A stretch of DNA of 64,000 bases from positions 434,001 through 498,000 of the forward strand of contig NZ_RXFS01000003.1 of the NCBI RefSeq assembly GCF_003952185.1. Direction: 5' to 3'. The translations under genes were made by a program, and so were the position numbers. Source of the DNA: Variovorax sp. 679. GTDB lineage: Bacteria; Pseudomonadota; Gammaproteobacteria; Burkholderiales; Burkholderiaceae_C. Shown piece by piece: positions 26,359-36,063 of this stretch (the first letter of the stretch is position 1; each line of letters begins with the position of its first letter). The notes below the pieces were generated by a model. The model made no database searches, had not been told where the DNA came from, and saw nothing but the letters and a program-made list of their open reading frames with translations.

Positions 26359-27303
26359 ATGCTGTCCACGGCAATGCTTTACTTTCGCGAGACCGCCAGG
26401 GCCGGCTCGCTGCGCCGCGCCGCCGAGCAGCTGGGCGTGGCGCCGAGCGCCATCAGCCGCCAGATCGCCAAGCTCGAAGGCGAGCTGCAGGCCGCCCTGC
26501 TCGACCGCCGCGCCAACCGCACCACCCTCACGCCGGCCGGCGAACTGGTGCTGGCGCATGCCGAACAGGCCCTGCAGAGCAGCGAGGAGTTGCGCGGCGC
26601 GCTGCAGGAGCTGAGCGGCGAGCCCGCCGGCACGGTGCGCATCGGCAGCATCGAGGGCATGGTGGGGCACTTTCTCGCGAACAACCTGGCGCGCTTCCAG
26701 AAGAGGCATCCGCAGGTGAAGCTGCAGGCCTCGGTGGTGGGTTCGCGCGCGGTGCTCGAGGCGCTGCAGGAAGGCCGCATCGACATCGCGCTGGCCTTCA
26801 ACCTGCCCGAGCGCCACGCCTTCCGCGAGCATGCGCGGCTGGAGCAGCCGCTGTGCGCCATCGTCGCGCCCACGCATCCGCTTGCGCGGCGGCGCAGCGT
26901 GTCCTTCAGCGAGCTCGAAGGCCGCCGCGTGGCGCTGCCCGACCGCTCGTTCCAGATCCGCCACCTGGTCGACCGCATCGCCTCGAAGACGCAGGTGTCG
27001 CTCGAACTGGCGATCGAGACCGGCACGCTCGACATGGCCAAGGGCCTGGTGCGCAACAGCGACCTCATCACCTTCCTGCCGCGCTACGCGGCGCTGCACG
27101 AGGTGTCGAACGGCGACCTGTGCGCCGTGCCGCTGCAGGAGCGCGACTTCGCCGCCACCGCGGCCAGCCTCCTCACCATGCCGGGGCGGCGCCAGTCGCC
27201 GGCGACTGGCGCGCTGCTCGAGATGCTGGCCACCAGCATGGGGCGATACGGTGCGGGCGCGGCGCCGCGTTCTGATTCCGGCAACACGCGCGTGCGGAAA
27301 TGA
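26359..27303 (+). CDS. LysR-family transcriptional regulator
   Basis: A 314-aa LysR regulator: N-terminal winged HTH (AGSLRRAAEQLGVAPSAISRQI, pattern near 14-35) and a C-terminal effector domain (TVRIGSIEGMVGHFLANNL, HPLARRRSVSF). The ATG at 26359 matches the family N-terminus (MLSTAMLYFRETARAGSL); an upstream TTG-start extension is unsupported. It is 58 bp ahead of the CnbZ-like gene and the peptide ABC transporter on the same strand, so it probably controls that cluster. Confidence 0.9.
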   Translation: MLSTAMLYFRETARAGSLRRAAEQLGVAPSAISRQIAKLEGELQAALLDRRANRTTLTPAGELVLAHAEQALQSSEELRGALQELSGEPAGTVRIGSIEGMVGHFLANNLARFQKRHPQVKLQASVVGSRAVLEALQEGRIDIALAFNLPERHAFREHARLEQPLCAIVAPTHPLARRRSVSFSELEGRRVALPDRSFQIRHLVDRIASKTQVSLELAIETGTLDMAKGLVRNSDLITFLPRYAALHEVSNGDLCAVPLQERDFAATAASLLTMPGRRQSPATGALLEMLATSMGRYGAGAAPRSDSGNTRVRK

Positions 27304-27361
27304 GCCTTCCCGCCGGCCTCGTCGCTCCCTACATTGGGCGCCGACGAGGAAAGAACACGGC

Positions 27362-28141
27362 ATGACCACCACAGGCACCAACCAGACCATTGCATTCCCC
27401 GAAGGCGGCTATCGCTACGCGAAAGGCGTGTTCCAGTATTCCGCGGGCGTGGCGGCGCTTCCCGGCTTCGCCATCGAGCGGGTGCGTTTCCAGCAGCCTG
27501 TTCCGCTGGAAGAAGGCTTCGACGTCATCGCGGCGCACCTGGGCGCCATCGGCCGTCCGCTGGCGGCGCTGTGCGCCTGCGAACTGCGCTCGCCCGCGCC
27601 GTTCTCCGAGCGCGGATTCCACGACTTCAACCGCGTCTACGCCGGCACGCTGGAGCGCTGGGGGCTGGTGCGCGGCGAGCGCAATCCGGTGGCGCGCACC
27701 AACGTGTGCCCGCGCATCGGCGCCCCGGCCACGCCGGCCTTCCAAGCCTTCTCGTACACCGTGCCGGCCGACGACGATGCCGCGCCGCCAAGCTTCGTGG
27801 TCTCCGGCGGCGGCGAGGCGCCCGACGGGCATGCCAGCTACCGCGAGGTGATGGTCCGCCTGGGCGACACCAGCCCCGAGGGCCTTCGCGCCAAGCTCGG
27901 CTACGTGATGACGGAAATGGAGCGCCGCCTCGCCGTGCTGGGCTTCGGCTGGCGCGACGCCGCGACGGTGCAGGCCTACACGGTGCACGACATCGGCGCA
28001 CTGGTGTTCGACGAGATCGTGCAGCGCGGCGGCCTCACCACCGGCCTGACCTGGCACATGGCACGGCCGCCGATCGTGGACATGGAAGTCGAGATGGACC
28101 TGCGCTGCGCAAGGCGCGAGCTCGCGCTGTCATGGCCCTAG
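27362..28141 (+). CDS. CnbZ/RidA-like putative deaminase
   Basis: A 259-aa soluble protein. The C-terminal half (YREVMVRLGDTSPEGLRAKLGYVMTEM, pattern, then ATVQAYTVHDIGALV) resembles the RidA/YjgF fold, with an N-terminal domain that has FPEGGYRYAKGVFQYSAGV. From memory it resembles proteins labelled 2-amino-5-chloromuconate deaminase (CnbZ-like); I cannot confirm this. It lies between a LysR gene and an Opp/Dpp transporter plus amidase, which suggests amide or peptide-like substrate metabolism. Function uncertain. Confidence 0.6.
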   Translation: MTTTGTNQTIAFPEGGYRYAKGVFQYSAGVAALPGFAIERVRFQQPVPLEEGFDVIAAHLGAIGRPLAALCACELRSPAPFSERGFHDFNRVYAGTLERWGLVRGERNPVARTNVCPRIGAPATPAFQAFSYTVPADDDAAPPSFVVSGGGEAPDGHASYREVMVRLGDTSPEGLRAKLGYVMTEMERRLAVLGFGWRDAATVQAYTVHDIGALVFDEIVQRGGLTTGLTWHMARPPIVDMEVEMDLRCARRELALSWP

Positions 28142-28226
28142 CCCGACGAGGGACACCACCGCTGGCATGTGTCGTGCTTGACAGTTTTTTCGTCCTTTTC
28201 TCCATTCCACCCCAACGGAGTTCCAT

Positions 28227-29888
28227 GTGAAGCGTGCTGCCCCCGCCCTGTTCCTGAAACCCCTGGCCGTCTGCGCGGCGCTCGCCACCCTGGTGCTCGC
28301 CACGCCCCATGCGATGGCGCAGGAGAAGACGCTGCGCATCGCCATGACGGCGGCCGACATTCCGCGCACGCTCGGCCAGCCAGACCAGGGCTTCGAGGGC
28401 AACCGCTTCACCGGCATCCCGATCTACGACTCGCTCACGCAGTGGGACCTGTCGAAGGCCGATGCGCCCAGCGTGCTGATTCCCGGCCTCGCCGCCTCGT
28501 GGGCGGTCGACGCCAAGGACAAGACCAAGTGGGTCTTCAAGCTGCGCCCCGGCGTCAAGTTCCACGACGGCTCGGCCTTCAACGCCGACGCCGTGGTGTG
28601 GAACGTGCAGAAGGTGCTCGACAAGGACGCCGTGCAGTTCGACCCCAGCCAGGTCGGCGTGACGGCCTCGCGCATGCCCACGCTCAGGTCGGCGCGCAAG
28701 ATCGACGACACGACGGTCGAACTCACCACCAGCGAGCCCGACGCCTTCCTGCCGATCAACCTCACGAACCTGTTCATGGCCTCGCCCGCGCACTGGCAGA
28801 AGAAGTTCGACGCGGCCGCCGGCGCCACGCCCGCCGACAAGGCCAAGGCCGCCTGGACCGCCTTCGCCGCCGACCCGTCGGGCTCGGGTCCGTTCAAGGT
28901 CACGCGCTTCGTGGCGCGCGAGCGGCTGGAGCTGGCCGCCAACAAGGGCTACTGGGACGCGAAGCGCGTGCCGAAGATCGACAAGGTCGTGATGCTGCCG
29001 ATGCCCGAAGCCAACGCGCGCACCGCCGCGCTGCTGGGCGGCCAGGTCGACTGGATCGAGGCACCCGCGCCCGACGCCATGGCGCAGATCACGCAGCGCG
29101 GCTTCAAGATCTATTCGAACGCACAGCCGCACGTGTGGCCCTGGCAGCTCTCCTTCGCCGAAGGCTCGCCCTGGCTCGACAAGCGCGTGCGCCAGGCCGC
29201 CAACCTGTGCATCGACCGCGGCGGCATGAAGCAGCTGCTGGGCGGCATGATGGCCGAGCCCAAGGGCACGGTGCCGCCGGGACACCCGTGGTTCGGCAAG
29301 CCCACCTTCGACATCAGGTACGACGTGAAGGCCGCGCAGGCGCTGATGACGCAGGCCGGCTACTCGGCCGCCAAGCCGATCAAGGTGAAGGTGCAGATCT
29401 CTGCGTCGGGTTCGGGCCAGATGCAGCCGCTGCCGATGAACGAGTTTGCGCAGCAGTCGCTCAAGCAGTGCTACTTCGACGTTCAGTTCGACGTGATCGA
29501 ATGGAACACGCTGTTCACCAACTGGCGCAAGGGCGCGAAGGACCCGTCGGCCAACGGCGCCAACGCGGTCAACATCAGCTTCGCAGCCATGGACCCCTTC
29601 TTCGCGATGGTGCGCTTCGTGAGCACCAAGACCGTCCCGCCGGTGTCGAACAACTGGGGCTACTACGGCAACGCCGAGGTCGACAAGCTGGTGGCCGACG
29701 CGCGCACCAGCTTCGACGACAAGGCGCGCGACGCCGCGCTGGCCAAGCTGCACACGCACATCGTGGACGACGCCCCCTTCGTGTGGATCGCGCACGACGT
29801 CGGTCCGCGCGCCATGTCGCCCAAGGTGAAGAACGTGGTGCAGCCCAAGAGCTGGTTCATCGACATCGCGACGATGACGATGGACTGA
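28227..29888 (+). CDS. Peptide/nickel-type ABC transporter substrate-binding protein
   Basis: A 553-aa family 5 (SBP_bac_5) periplasmic receptor. Signal peptide through AMAQ; then TLRIAMTAADIPRTL, the family motifs FKLRPGVKFHDGSAFNADAVVWNV (pattern) and IDRGGMKQLLGGMM. It starts with GTG at 28227 behind CGGAG; the ATG two bases earlier reads straight into a stop. It is followed by permeases and ATPases in the same direction. The ligand is probably an oligopeptide or an amide compound, judged from the linked amidase. Confidence 0.9.
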   Translation: MKRAAPALFLKPLAVCAALATLVLATPHAMAQEKTLRIAMTAADIPRTLGQPDQGFEGNRFTGIPIYDSLTQWDLSKADAPSVLIPGLAASWAVDAKDKTKWVFKLRPGVKFHDGSAFNADAVVWNVQKVLDKDAVQFDPSQVGVTASRMPTLRSARKIDDTTVELTTSEPDAFLPINLTNLFMASPAHWQKKFDAAAGATPADKAKAAWTAFAADPSGSGPFKVTRFVARERLELAANKGYWDAKRVPKIDKVVMLPMPEANARTAALLGGQVDWIEAPAPDAMAQITQRGFKIYSNAQPHVWPWQLSFAEGSPWLDKRVRQAANLCIDRGGMKQLLGGMMAEPKGTVPPGHPWFGKPTFDIRYDVKAAQALMTQAGYSAAKPIKVKVQISASGSGQMQPLPMNEFAQQSLKQCYFDVQFDVIEWNTLFTNWRKGAKDPSANGANAVNISFAAMDPFFAMVRFVSTKTVPPVSNNWGYYGNAEVDKLVADARTSFDDKARDAALAKLHTHIVDDAPFVWIAHDVGPRAMSPKVKNVVQPKSWFIDIATMTMD

Positions 29889-29919
29889 TCGTTTTTTTCA
29901 GCCAGCCACGAGCCAGCCA

Positions 29920-30873
29920 ATGTTCGCCTACCTCCTGCGCCGCGTGATCTACGCCGTGCCGATCATGATCGGCGTGGCCCTCGTGTGCTTCCTGCTCGTG
30001 CACATCGCACCCGGCGATCCGCTGGTGTCGATCCTGCCGCCCGACGCCTCCGCCGACCTGCAGGCGCAGCTGCGCGAGCTCTACGGCTTCAACCGTTCGC
30101 TGCCCGAGCAGTTCGCGATGTGGCTGTGGCGCGCGTTGCACGGCGACCTGGGCGTGTCGATCGCCAGCAACCGCGCGGTGGCCGGCGAGGTGTTCACCGC
30201 CGTGGGCAACACGCTGCGACTCGCGGTGGTGGCGACCTTCATCGGCTTCGTGCTGGGCTGCCTGTTCGGCTTCGTGGCGGGCTACTTCCGCAACTCGTGG
30301 GTCGACCGCCTGGCCTCGATGTTCTCGGTGCTCGGCGTGAGCGTGCCGCACTACTGGCTGGGCATGGTGATGGTGATCGTGTTCTCGTCGCAGCTCATGT
30401 GGCTGCCGGCAACGGGTGCGGGCCCCAGCGGCTCGGACGACTGGGCCTGGGACTGGGCGCACCTGCAGTTCCTGCTGCTGCCGGCGCTCACGATGTCGGT
30501 GATTCCCATGGGCATCATCGCGCGCACGGTGCGTGCGCTGGTGGCCGACATCCTCGACCAGGAGTTCATCGTCGGCCTGCGCGCCAAGGGGCTCACGCAC
30601 GCGGGCGTGTTCCGCCACATGGTGAAGAACGCGGCGCCCACGGCGCTGGCCGTGATGGGCTTGCAGCTGGGCTATCTGCTCGGTGGCTCGATCCTCATCG
30701 AGACGGTGTTCTCCTGGCCGGGCACCGGCTTCCTGCTGAACTCGGCCATCTTCCAGCGCGACCTGCCGCTGCTGCAGGGCACGATCCTCGTGCTTGCGCT
30801 GTTCTTCGTCGTGCTCAACCTGCTGGTCGACGTGCTGCAAACCCTGCTCGACCCACGCATTGCCCGGGCCTGA
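29920..30873 (+). CDS. DppB/OppB-type ABC transporter permease
   Basis: A 317-aa inner-membrane permease with six TM helices. It opens MFAYLLRRVIYAVPIMIGV with the family HIAPGDP, and has the EAA loop RTVRALVADILDQEFIVGLRAKGL, ending DVLQTLLDPRIA. It pairs with the next gene to form the translocation channel. Spacing to the DppC-type gene is 6 bp. Confidence 0.92.
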   Translation: MFAYLLRRVIYAVPIMIGVALVCFLLVHIAPGDPLVSILPPDASADLQAQLRELYGFNRSLPEQFAMWLWRALHGDLGVSIASNRAVAGEVFTAVGNTLRLAVVATFIGFVLGCLFGFVAGYFRNSWVDRLASMFSVLGVSVPHYWLGMVMVIVFSSQLMWLPATGAGPSGSDDWAWDWAHLQFLLLPALTMSVIPMGIIARTVRALVADILDQEFIVGLRAKGLTHAGVFRHMVKNAAPTALAVMGLQLGYLLGGSILIETVFSWPGTGFLLNSAIFQRDLPLLQGTILVLALFFVVLNLLVDVLQTLLDPRIARA

Positions 30874-30879
30874 AAGACC

Positions 30880-31782
30880 ATGTCCTCCGTGCTCGCCCCC
30901 TCCTCCATCGCCGCGGCCGTCGAGCCGCTGCCGGCCCAGCGCTCGCGCGGCTACTGGGCCTCGGTCTGGCTGCGCTTCCGGCGCGATCCCGTAGCCGTCG
31001 GCGCGGCCCTCGTCGTGCTGCTGCTGATCGCGCTTGCGGTCTTCGGGCCGTGGCTCGCGCCGGCCGACCCCTACCAGTCGTCGATGCTCAAGCGCCTGAA
31101 GCCCATCGGCACCGAGGGCCTGCCCTTCGGCAGCGACGAGCTGGGCCGCGACATGCTCTCGCGCCTCATCGTCGGTGCGCGGCTGTCGCTGTTCATCGGC
31201 ATCACGCCGGTGCTGTGTGCCTTCGTGCTGGGCACGGTCATCGGCATCGTCGCGGGCTACGCGGGCGGGCTGACCAACACGCTCATCATGCGCACCATCG
31301 ACGTGTTCTATGCCTTCCCCTCGGTGCTGCTGGCCATCGCGCTGTCGGGCGCACTGGGCGCTGGCGTGGTCAATTCGCTGATCTCGCTGACCATCGTGTT
31401 CATTCCGCAGATCGCGCGCGTGGCCGAGAGCGTGACCACGCAGGTGCGCACCCGCGACTACGTCGAAGCGGCGCGCGCCTCGGGTGCCGGGCCCTTCACC
31501 ATCGTGCGCGTGCATGTGCTGGGCAATGTGCTCGGGCCGATCTTCGTGTACGCAACCAGCCTGATCGCTGTGTCGATGATCCTGGCGTCGGGCCTGTCGT
31601 TCCTCGGCCTGGGCGTGAAGCCGCCGGAGCCCGAATGGGGCCTGATGCTGAACACGCTGCGCACCGCCATCTACGTGCAACCCTGGGTCGCGGCGCTGCC
31701 GGGTGTGATGATCTTCATCACTTCGATCTCTTTCAACATCCTGTCCGACGGGCTGCGTTCGGCCATGGACAACAAGGGCTGA
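30880..31782 (+). CDS. DppC/OppC-type ABC transporter permease
   Basis: A 300-aa permease with an N-terminal cytoplasmic tail, a first TM helix (VAVGAALVVLLLIALAVFGPWLAP), PFGSDELGRDMLSRLI and five further helices, plus the EAA loop TTQVRTRDYVEAARASGA. It ends ILSDGLRSAMDNKG, typical of DppC. It lies 6 bp after the DppB-type gene and 9 bp before the first ATPase gene, all one operon. Confidence 0.92.
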   Translation: MSSVLAPSSIAAAVEPLPAQRSRGYWASVWLRFRRDPVAVGAALVVLLLIALAVFGPWLAPADPYQSSMLKRLKPIGTEGLPFGSDELGRDMLSRLIVGARLSLFIGITPVLCAFVLGTVIGIVAGYAGGLTNTLIMRTIDVFYAFPSVLLAIALSGALGAGVVNSLISLTIVFIPQIARVAESVTTQVRTRDYVEAARASGAGPFTIVRVHVLGNVLGPIFVYATSLIAVSMILASGLSFLGLGVKPPEPEWGLMLNTLRTAIYVQPWVAALPGVMIFITSISFNILSDGLRSAMDNKG

Positions 31783-31791
31783 GGCAAGGCA

Positions 31792-32832
31792 ATGGACGCA
31801 CTCAAGGACATCGGCGGCCCGGCCCAACCGCTCCTGACGATCAAGGGCCTGGTCAAGCACTTCCCCCTGAAGAAAGATCCGCTGGGCCGTGGCGGCGGCG
31901 TGGTGCGCGCCGTGGACGGTGTGGACTTCGAAGTCATGAAGAGCGAAACGCTCGGCGTGGTCGGCGAGTCCGGCTGCGGCAAGTCGACCACCGCGCGCCT
32001 GCTGATGCAGCTCATCGAACCCACGCGCGGCGAAGTCGTGTTCGACGGCCGCGAGGTCGGCAGCCGCGACCTGCCGCTGAAGGAATTCCGCCGCCAGGTG
32101 CAGATGGTGTTCCAGGACAGCTATGCCTCGCTGAACCCGCGCCTGACCATCGAGGACTCGGTGGCCTTCGGTCCGCAGGTGCATGGTGTGTCGCGGCGCG
32201 AATCGGTGGAACGGGCGCGCGACCTGCTGGCTCGCGTCGGCCTGTCGCCGCAACGCTTTGCCGAGCGCTACCCGCACGAACTTTCGGGCGGCCAGCGGCA
32301 GCGCGTGAACATCGCGCGGGCACTGGCACTGCAGCCGCGCGTGGTGATCCTCGACGAAGCCGTCTCCGCGCTCGACAAGTCGGTGGAAGCACAGGTCATC
32401 AACCTGCTGCTCGACCTGAAGGCTGAGTTCGGCCTGACCTACGTGTTCATCAGCCACGACCTCAACGTGGTGCGCTACGTGAGCGACCGCGTCATGGTGA
32501 TGTACCTGGGCCAGGTGGCCGAGATCGGCCCGGCCGACGCGCTCTACGACCAGCCCGCGCATCCCTACACGCGGGCGCTGCTGTCCTCCATGCCCTCGAT
32601 GGACCCCGACCATCGCACCGAGGAGGCGGCGCTCGCGGGCGATCCGCCGAACCCGATCAACCCGCCTTCGGGCTGCCGCTTTCATCCGCGCTGCGCGCTG
32701 GCCGCGCCGGTGTGCGGCAAGGTGGTGCCCGAGCGCATCGTCACCGGCTCGCGGCATGCGGTGAGCTGCCTGATCCACGAGCCCGGCAGCGGGCATCCGA
32801 TGGCCACTGAAGCCCGGAGGGAAGCAGCATGA
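31792..32832 (+). CDS. DppF/OppF-type ABC transporter ATP-binding protein
   Basis: A 346-aa ATPase. Walker A GESGCGKSTT, signature LSGGQRQRVN, and Walker B with switch VVILDEAVSALD, in which the usual Pro of DEP(V/T)SALD is Ala. C-terminal oligopeptide-type extension with Cys (CRFHPRCALAAPVCGKV) as in DppF/OppF, where these Cys can hold an Fe-S cluster. Overlaps the next ATPase gene by 4 nt. Confidence 0.9.
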   Translation: MDALKDIGGPAQPLLTIKGLVKHFPLKKDPLGRGGGVVRAVDGVDFEVMKSETLGVVGESGCGKSTTARLLMQLIEPTRGEVVFDGREVGSRDLPLKEFRRQVQMVFQDSYASLNPRLTIEDSVAFGPQVHGVSRRESVERARDLLARVGLSPQRFAERYPHELSGGQRQRVNIARALALQPRVVILDEAVSALDKSVEAQVINLLLDLKAEFGLTYVFISHDLNVVRYVSDRVMVMYLGQVAEIGPADALYDQPAHPYTRALLSSMPSMDPDHRTEEAALAGDPPNPINPPSGCRFHPRCALAAPVCGKVVPERIVTGSRHAVSCLIHEPGSGHPMATEARREAA

Positions 32833-33839
32833 GCGACAACAACGAACCGATGGTCCGGCTGCGCGACCTCAGCGTGACCTTCAGCGGCGGCCGCAAGCCG
32901 GTGCATGCCGTCAGCGGCGTGAGCCTCGAGGTGAAGCGCGGCGAGGTCGTCGCGCTGATCGGCGAATCGGGCTCGGGCAAGAGCGTGACCATGCGCACCC
33001 TGCTTCGCCTGCACCCCGAGCGCCGCACGCGCATGGGCGGCACGGTGCAGGTGGCGGGCCGCGACGTGCTCGCGATGTCGCAGCGCGAGCTGGCCGACTT
33101 CCGCGGCAAGGTCGCGTCGATGATCTTCCAGGAGCCGCTGCTGGCGCTCGACCCGGTGTACTCGGTGGGCGCACAGATCGTCGAGTCGATCCGCCGGCAC
33201 GAATCGGTGACGCAGGCCGAGGCCCAGCAGCGCGCGCTGGCGCTGTTCGAGCGCGTGCGCATCCCGAGCCCCGAGCGGCGCCTGCAGGCCTATCCGCACG
33301 AGATGTCGGGCGGCATGCGCCAGCGCGCCATGATCGCGCTCGCACTCGCCTGCAAGCCCCAGCTGCTGCTGGCCGACGAGCCCACCACTGCGCTCGACGC
33401 CACGGTGCAGATCCAGATCCTGTTGTTGCTGCGCGAGCTGCAGCGCGATCTGGGCCTTTCGGTGATCTTCGTCACGCACGACATCGGCGCGGCGGTGGAA
33501 GTGGCCGACCGCATCGCCGTGATGTACGCGGGGCGCATCGTTGAGGAAGGCACCGCGCGCGAGCTGATCCGCTCGCCGCGCCATCCGTACACGATCGCGC
33601 TGCTCAAGAGCCGCGCACATGGTGCGCTGGCGCGCGGCACGCGGCTCGAGACCATCGGCGGCGCGCCGCCCGACCTGTCGGCACTGCCGCCCGGCTGTGC
33701 CTTTGCCGAACGCTGCGCGCTCGCGAGCGATGCCTGCCGCGCGGCGCAGCCGCCGGTGGTCGAGCTTGCGCCGAACCACCGCGTGCGCTGCATCCACACC
33801 GACGCGGCGGCGGCCATCGCTCCGGTGCTCGTCGCCTGA
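32829..33839 (+). CDS. DppD/OppD-type ABC transporter ATP-binding protein
   Basis: A 336-aa ATPase, partner of the preceding DppF-type subunit. Walker [14 protein letters not shown], signature [12 protein letters not shown], Walker [13 protein letters not shown], switch VTHDIG, and a C-terminal Cys-bearing extension ([17 protein letters not shown]). Begins inside the previous stop codon and ends 30 bp before the amidase gene, so import and hydrolysis are probably co-transcribed. Confidence 0.92.
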   Translation: MSDNNEPMVRLRDLSVTFSGGRKPVHAVSGVSLEVKRGEVVALIGESGSGKSVTMRTLLRLHPERRTRMGGTVQVAGRDVLAMSQRELADFRGKVASMIFQEPLLALDPVYSVGAQIVESIRRHESVTQAEAQQRALALFERVRIPSPERRLQAYPHEMSGGMRQRAMIALALACKPQLLLADEPTTALDATVQIQILLLLRELQRDLGLSVIFVTHDIGAAVEVADRIAVMYAGRIVEEGTARELIRSPRHPYTIALLKSRAHGALARGTRLETIGGAPPDLSALPPGCAFAERCALASDACRAAQPPVVELAPNHRVRCIHTDAAAAIAPVLVA

Positions 33840-33869
33840 CCGACTGCCTCTTCAACATCCTTCATTGCC

Positions 33870-35048
33870 ATGCCCCTGCACGACCCCGCCCACGCCTTCG
33901 TTCCGTACCCCGATGCGCCGGTGCCGCGCGCCACGACCGGCCCGCTGGCCGACCTGAGCTTTGCGGCGAAGGACCTGTTCGACGTGGCCGGCTACCCCAC
34001 GGGCGGCGGCAACCCGATCGTGCTGGCGATGTCGGGCATCAAGACCCGCACCGCGCCGACCGTGCAGAAGCTGCTCGATGCCGGCGCGCGCTTCGTCGGC
34101 AAGACCGTGACCGATGAACTCGCATCCTCGATGAACGGCAACAACGCGCACTTCGGCGCGCCGGTCAACGGCGGCGCGCCCTCGCGCATCGCGGGGGGCA
34201 GCTCCTCGGGCTCGGCCTCGGCCGTGTCGTCGAACCTCTGCGACTTCGCGCTGGGCACCGACACCGGCGGCTCGGTGCGCGCGCCGGCCAACCACTGCGG
34301 CCTGTACGGGCTGCGCCCCACCCATGGCCGGGTGAGCCTCGAAGGCGCGCTCGACCTCGCGCCCAGCTTCGACACCTGCGGCTGGTTCACGCGCGACATC
34401 GGTACCTTCGCGCGCGTGGCCGACGTGCTGCTGGGCACCGATGCCACGCCCCTGCCAGAACGCGTGCGGCTGCTGCGGCCCGACGATGTCTGGGCGCTGG
34501 CCATGCCTGCCGCAGTCGAAGCGCTGAAGGGCGCAGCCGACCGCGTGCAGGGCGCGCTCGGCCCCGCCAAGGGCATCGAGGTGGCGCTGGAGTCCTTCGA
34601 CACCATGTACTGGAACTTCCGCTACCTGCAGTCGCGCGAAGCCTGGCTCACCGATGGCCCGTTGATCGAACGCTACGCCCCGCCGCTGGGGCCGGGCGTG
34701 GCCGAGCGCTTCGCGTGGTCGCGGGAAGTGACCGACACGCAGGTGTCTACCGCTCGCGCCTTCCGCATCGCGTTCCGCGCACACCTGGCGTCGCTGCTGG
34801 GCAGCGACGGCGTGCTGCTGATGCCGACCATGCCCGACATCGCCCCGCTGCGCAGCGACAGCGAGGCCGCGCTGGAGGACTACCGCAACCGCGCGATCCG
34901 CATGCTGTGCATCGCGGGGCTGGCGGGCTTTCCGCAGCTGTCGATGCCGCTGGCCTCGCGCGACGGCGCGCCGCTGGGCATCTCGCTGCTCGGGCCGGCG
35001 GGGTCGGACCGGTCGCTGGTCGCGCTGGCGCAGCGCATCGCGGGCTGA
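33870..35048 (+). CDS. Amidase-signature family hydrolase
   Basis: A 392-aa enzyme of the amidase signature family. The Ser-cisSer-Lys triad is visible: K34 (FAAKDLFDV), cis-Ser in [10 protein letters not shown] near 112, and nucleophile S135 in [12 protein letters not shown]. Length and the GYPTGGGNP segment resemble plant AMI1-like and Variovorax-type amidases. It hydrolyses a small amide to acid and ammonia; the substrate is unknown. It is last in the peptide-transporter cluster and convergent, 10 bp apart, with ureidoglycolate lyase. Confidence 0.88.
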   Translation: MPLHDPAHAFVPYPDAPVPRATTGPLADLSFAAKDLFDVAGYPTGGGNPIVLAMSGIKTRTAPTVQKLLDAGARFVGKTVTDELASSMNGNNAHFGAPVNGGAPSRIAGGSSSGSASAVSSNLCDFALGTDTGGSVRAPANHCGLYGLRPTHGRVSLEGALDLAPSFDTCGWFTRDIGTFARVADVLLGTDATPLPERVRLLRPDDVWALAMPAAVEALKGAADRVQGALGPAKGIEVALESFDTMYWNFRYLQSREAWLTDGPLIERYAPPLGPGVAERFAWSREVTDTQVSTARAFRIAFRAHLASLLGSDGVLLMPTMPDIAPLRSDSEAALEDYRNRAIRMLCIAGLAGFPQLSMPLASRDGAPLGISLLGPAGSDRSLVALAQRIAG

Positions 35049-35058
35049 GGCCGCAGCC

Positions 35059-35577
35059 TCAGAGCCGCACGCTGCCCGGCTCCCGCAGCAGGCAGACGTC
35101 GCAGTCGACGCCGCCGCTCCCCGCACGCTCGATCACCGCGAAGTCACCCGCATCCAGCGCCAGCAGCGCGTGATGCCAGGTGCCGGGCGCGAGCACCACG
35201 CCCTGGCGCCCGTCGGTGACGAACGCCGCGAGCTGTTGCGCAGACGTGGGTGCATCGCCGGCGCGGGCCACCACGATCACGAAGCGCCTGTCGCCCAACG
35301 GCACAAAGGTCTGGCTGCCCAGCGCGTGGCACTCCATCTCCGACACCTCGTGGGGAAAGCGACGCGCCTGCGCGCGGAACAGCGCCAGCATCGGCCGGCC
35401 GCCTTCGGCGTCGAGCCGCAGGTCGTCGAGCAGGTCGAAGCGCTGCGCATTGCCGCCGTTGATGGGCCGGCCCTCGCCGGCGGGCGCCGCGATCACGGTG
35501 CCGTACGGCCTGAAGGCCTGGGGAGTCAGCGGCTGCGCCATCAGCACCTCGGCGGCGGTCGGGGAAGCATCGTTCAT
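35059..35577 (-). CDS. allA: Ureidoglycolate lyase
   Basis: A 172-aa cupin-fold enzyme releasing urea from ureidoglycolate to glyoxylate, in purine/allantoin breakdown. Family patterns: PLTPQAFRPYGTVI, the Asn/Arg segment INGGNAQRFDLL, ECHALGSQTFVPLG and GVVLAPGTWHHALLAL. The start at 35577 was chosen because the conserved region begins there; an in-frame extension upstream lacks support. No other allantoin genes are near. It is convergent with the amidase and divergent from the Rieske gene. Confidence 0.82.
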   Translation of the reverse strand: MNDASPTAAEVLMAQPLTPQAFRPYGTVIAAPAGEGRPINGGNAQRFDLLDDLRLDAEGGRPMLALFRAQARRFPHEVSEMECHALGSQTFVPLGDRRFVIVVARAGDAPTSAQQLAAFVTDGRQGVVLAPGTWHHALLALDAGDFAVIERAGSGGVDCDVCLLREPGSVRL

Positions 35578-35698
35578 CCGGCGATTGCAGCAGAAAGCGT
35601 GCCGTTCGCCTACGCGAGATCGGCCGAGCAGACTGCCCGGCACCGGCGCGCAGGAGATACTGTTTGCTTCGCTTCCGACGACAAATGCAATCACAGGC

Positions 35699-36037
35699 AT
35701 GAATACGACCGAGCCCCAGCTGATCGCCCCGACACTGGCCGAGGGCGGCCTCGCTGCCGTCTTCACCACACCCGGCGGCGCGCGGGCCTTCGCCGTGCGC
35801 TGGCAGGCCGGCGTGTACGGCTATCTCAACCAGTGCCCCCATGCGGGCGGCCCGCTTGATTTCGAAGGCCAGGTGCTGGAAAGTTCAGGCCGCTTTCTGA
35901 TGTGCGCCCGGCACGGCGCGATCTTCGAGCCCGACACCGGCGAGTGCGTCGGCGGCCCCTGCCGCGGCACACAGCTCACGCCGCTGGCGGTGCACGAGAA
36001 GGCGGACGGCAGCGTGTGGCTCGGTGCGGCCGAGTGA
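35699..36037 (+). CDS. Rieske [2Fe-2S] protein
   Basis: A 112-aa single-domain Rieske ferredoxin-like protein. Cluster ligands: Cys-His in NQCPHAGGPL and Cys-x-x-His in FLMCARHGAIFEPDTGEC; the PHAGGPLD and GAIF-type loops match NirD/small Rieske types. It may serve as electron donor or regulator for an oxygenase; no partner is adjacent. Divergent from allA; 26 bp ahead of the PEBP lipoprotein gene. Confidence 0.88.
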   Translation: MNTTEPQLIAPTLAEGGLAAVFTTPGGARAFAVRWQAGVYGYLNQCPHAGGPLDFEGQVLESSGRFLMCARHGAIFEPDTGECVGGPCRGTQLTPLAVHEKADGSVWLGAAE

Positions 36038-36063
36038 AGACAACTCTCCAGGAGAAAGAAGAA

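Noticed and set aside
29857..32796. 979-codon minus-strand ORF
   Set aside because: Antisense shadow of the peptide ABC permease and ATPase genes; His/Arg-rich with no domain.
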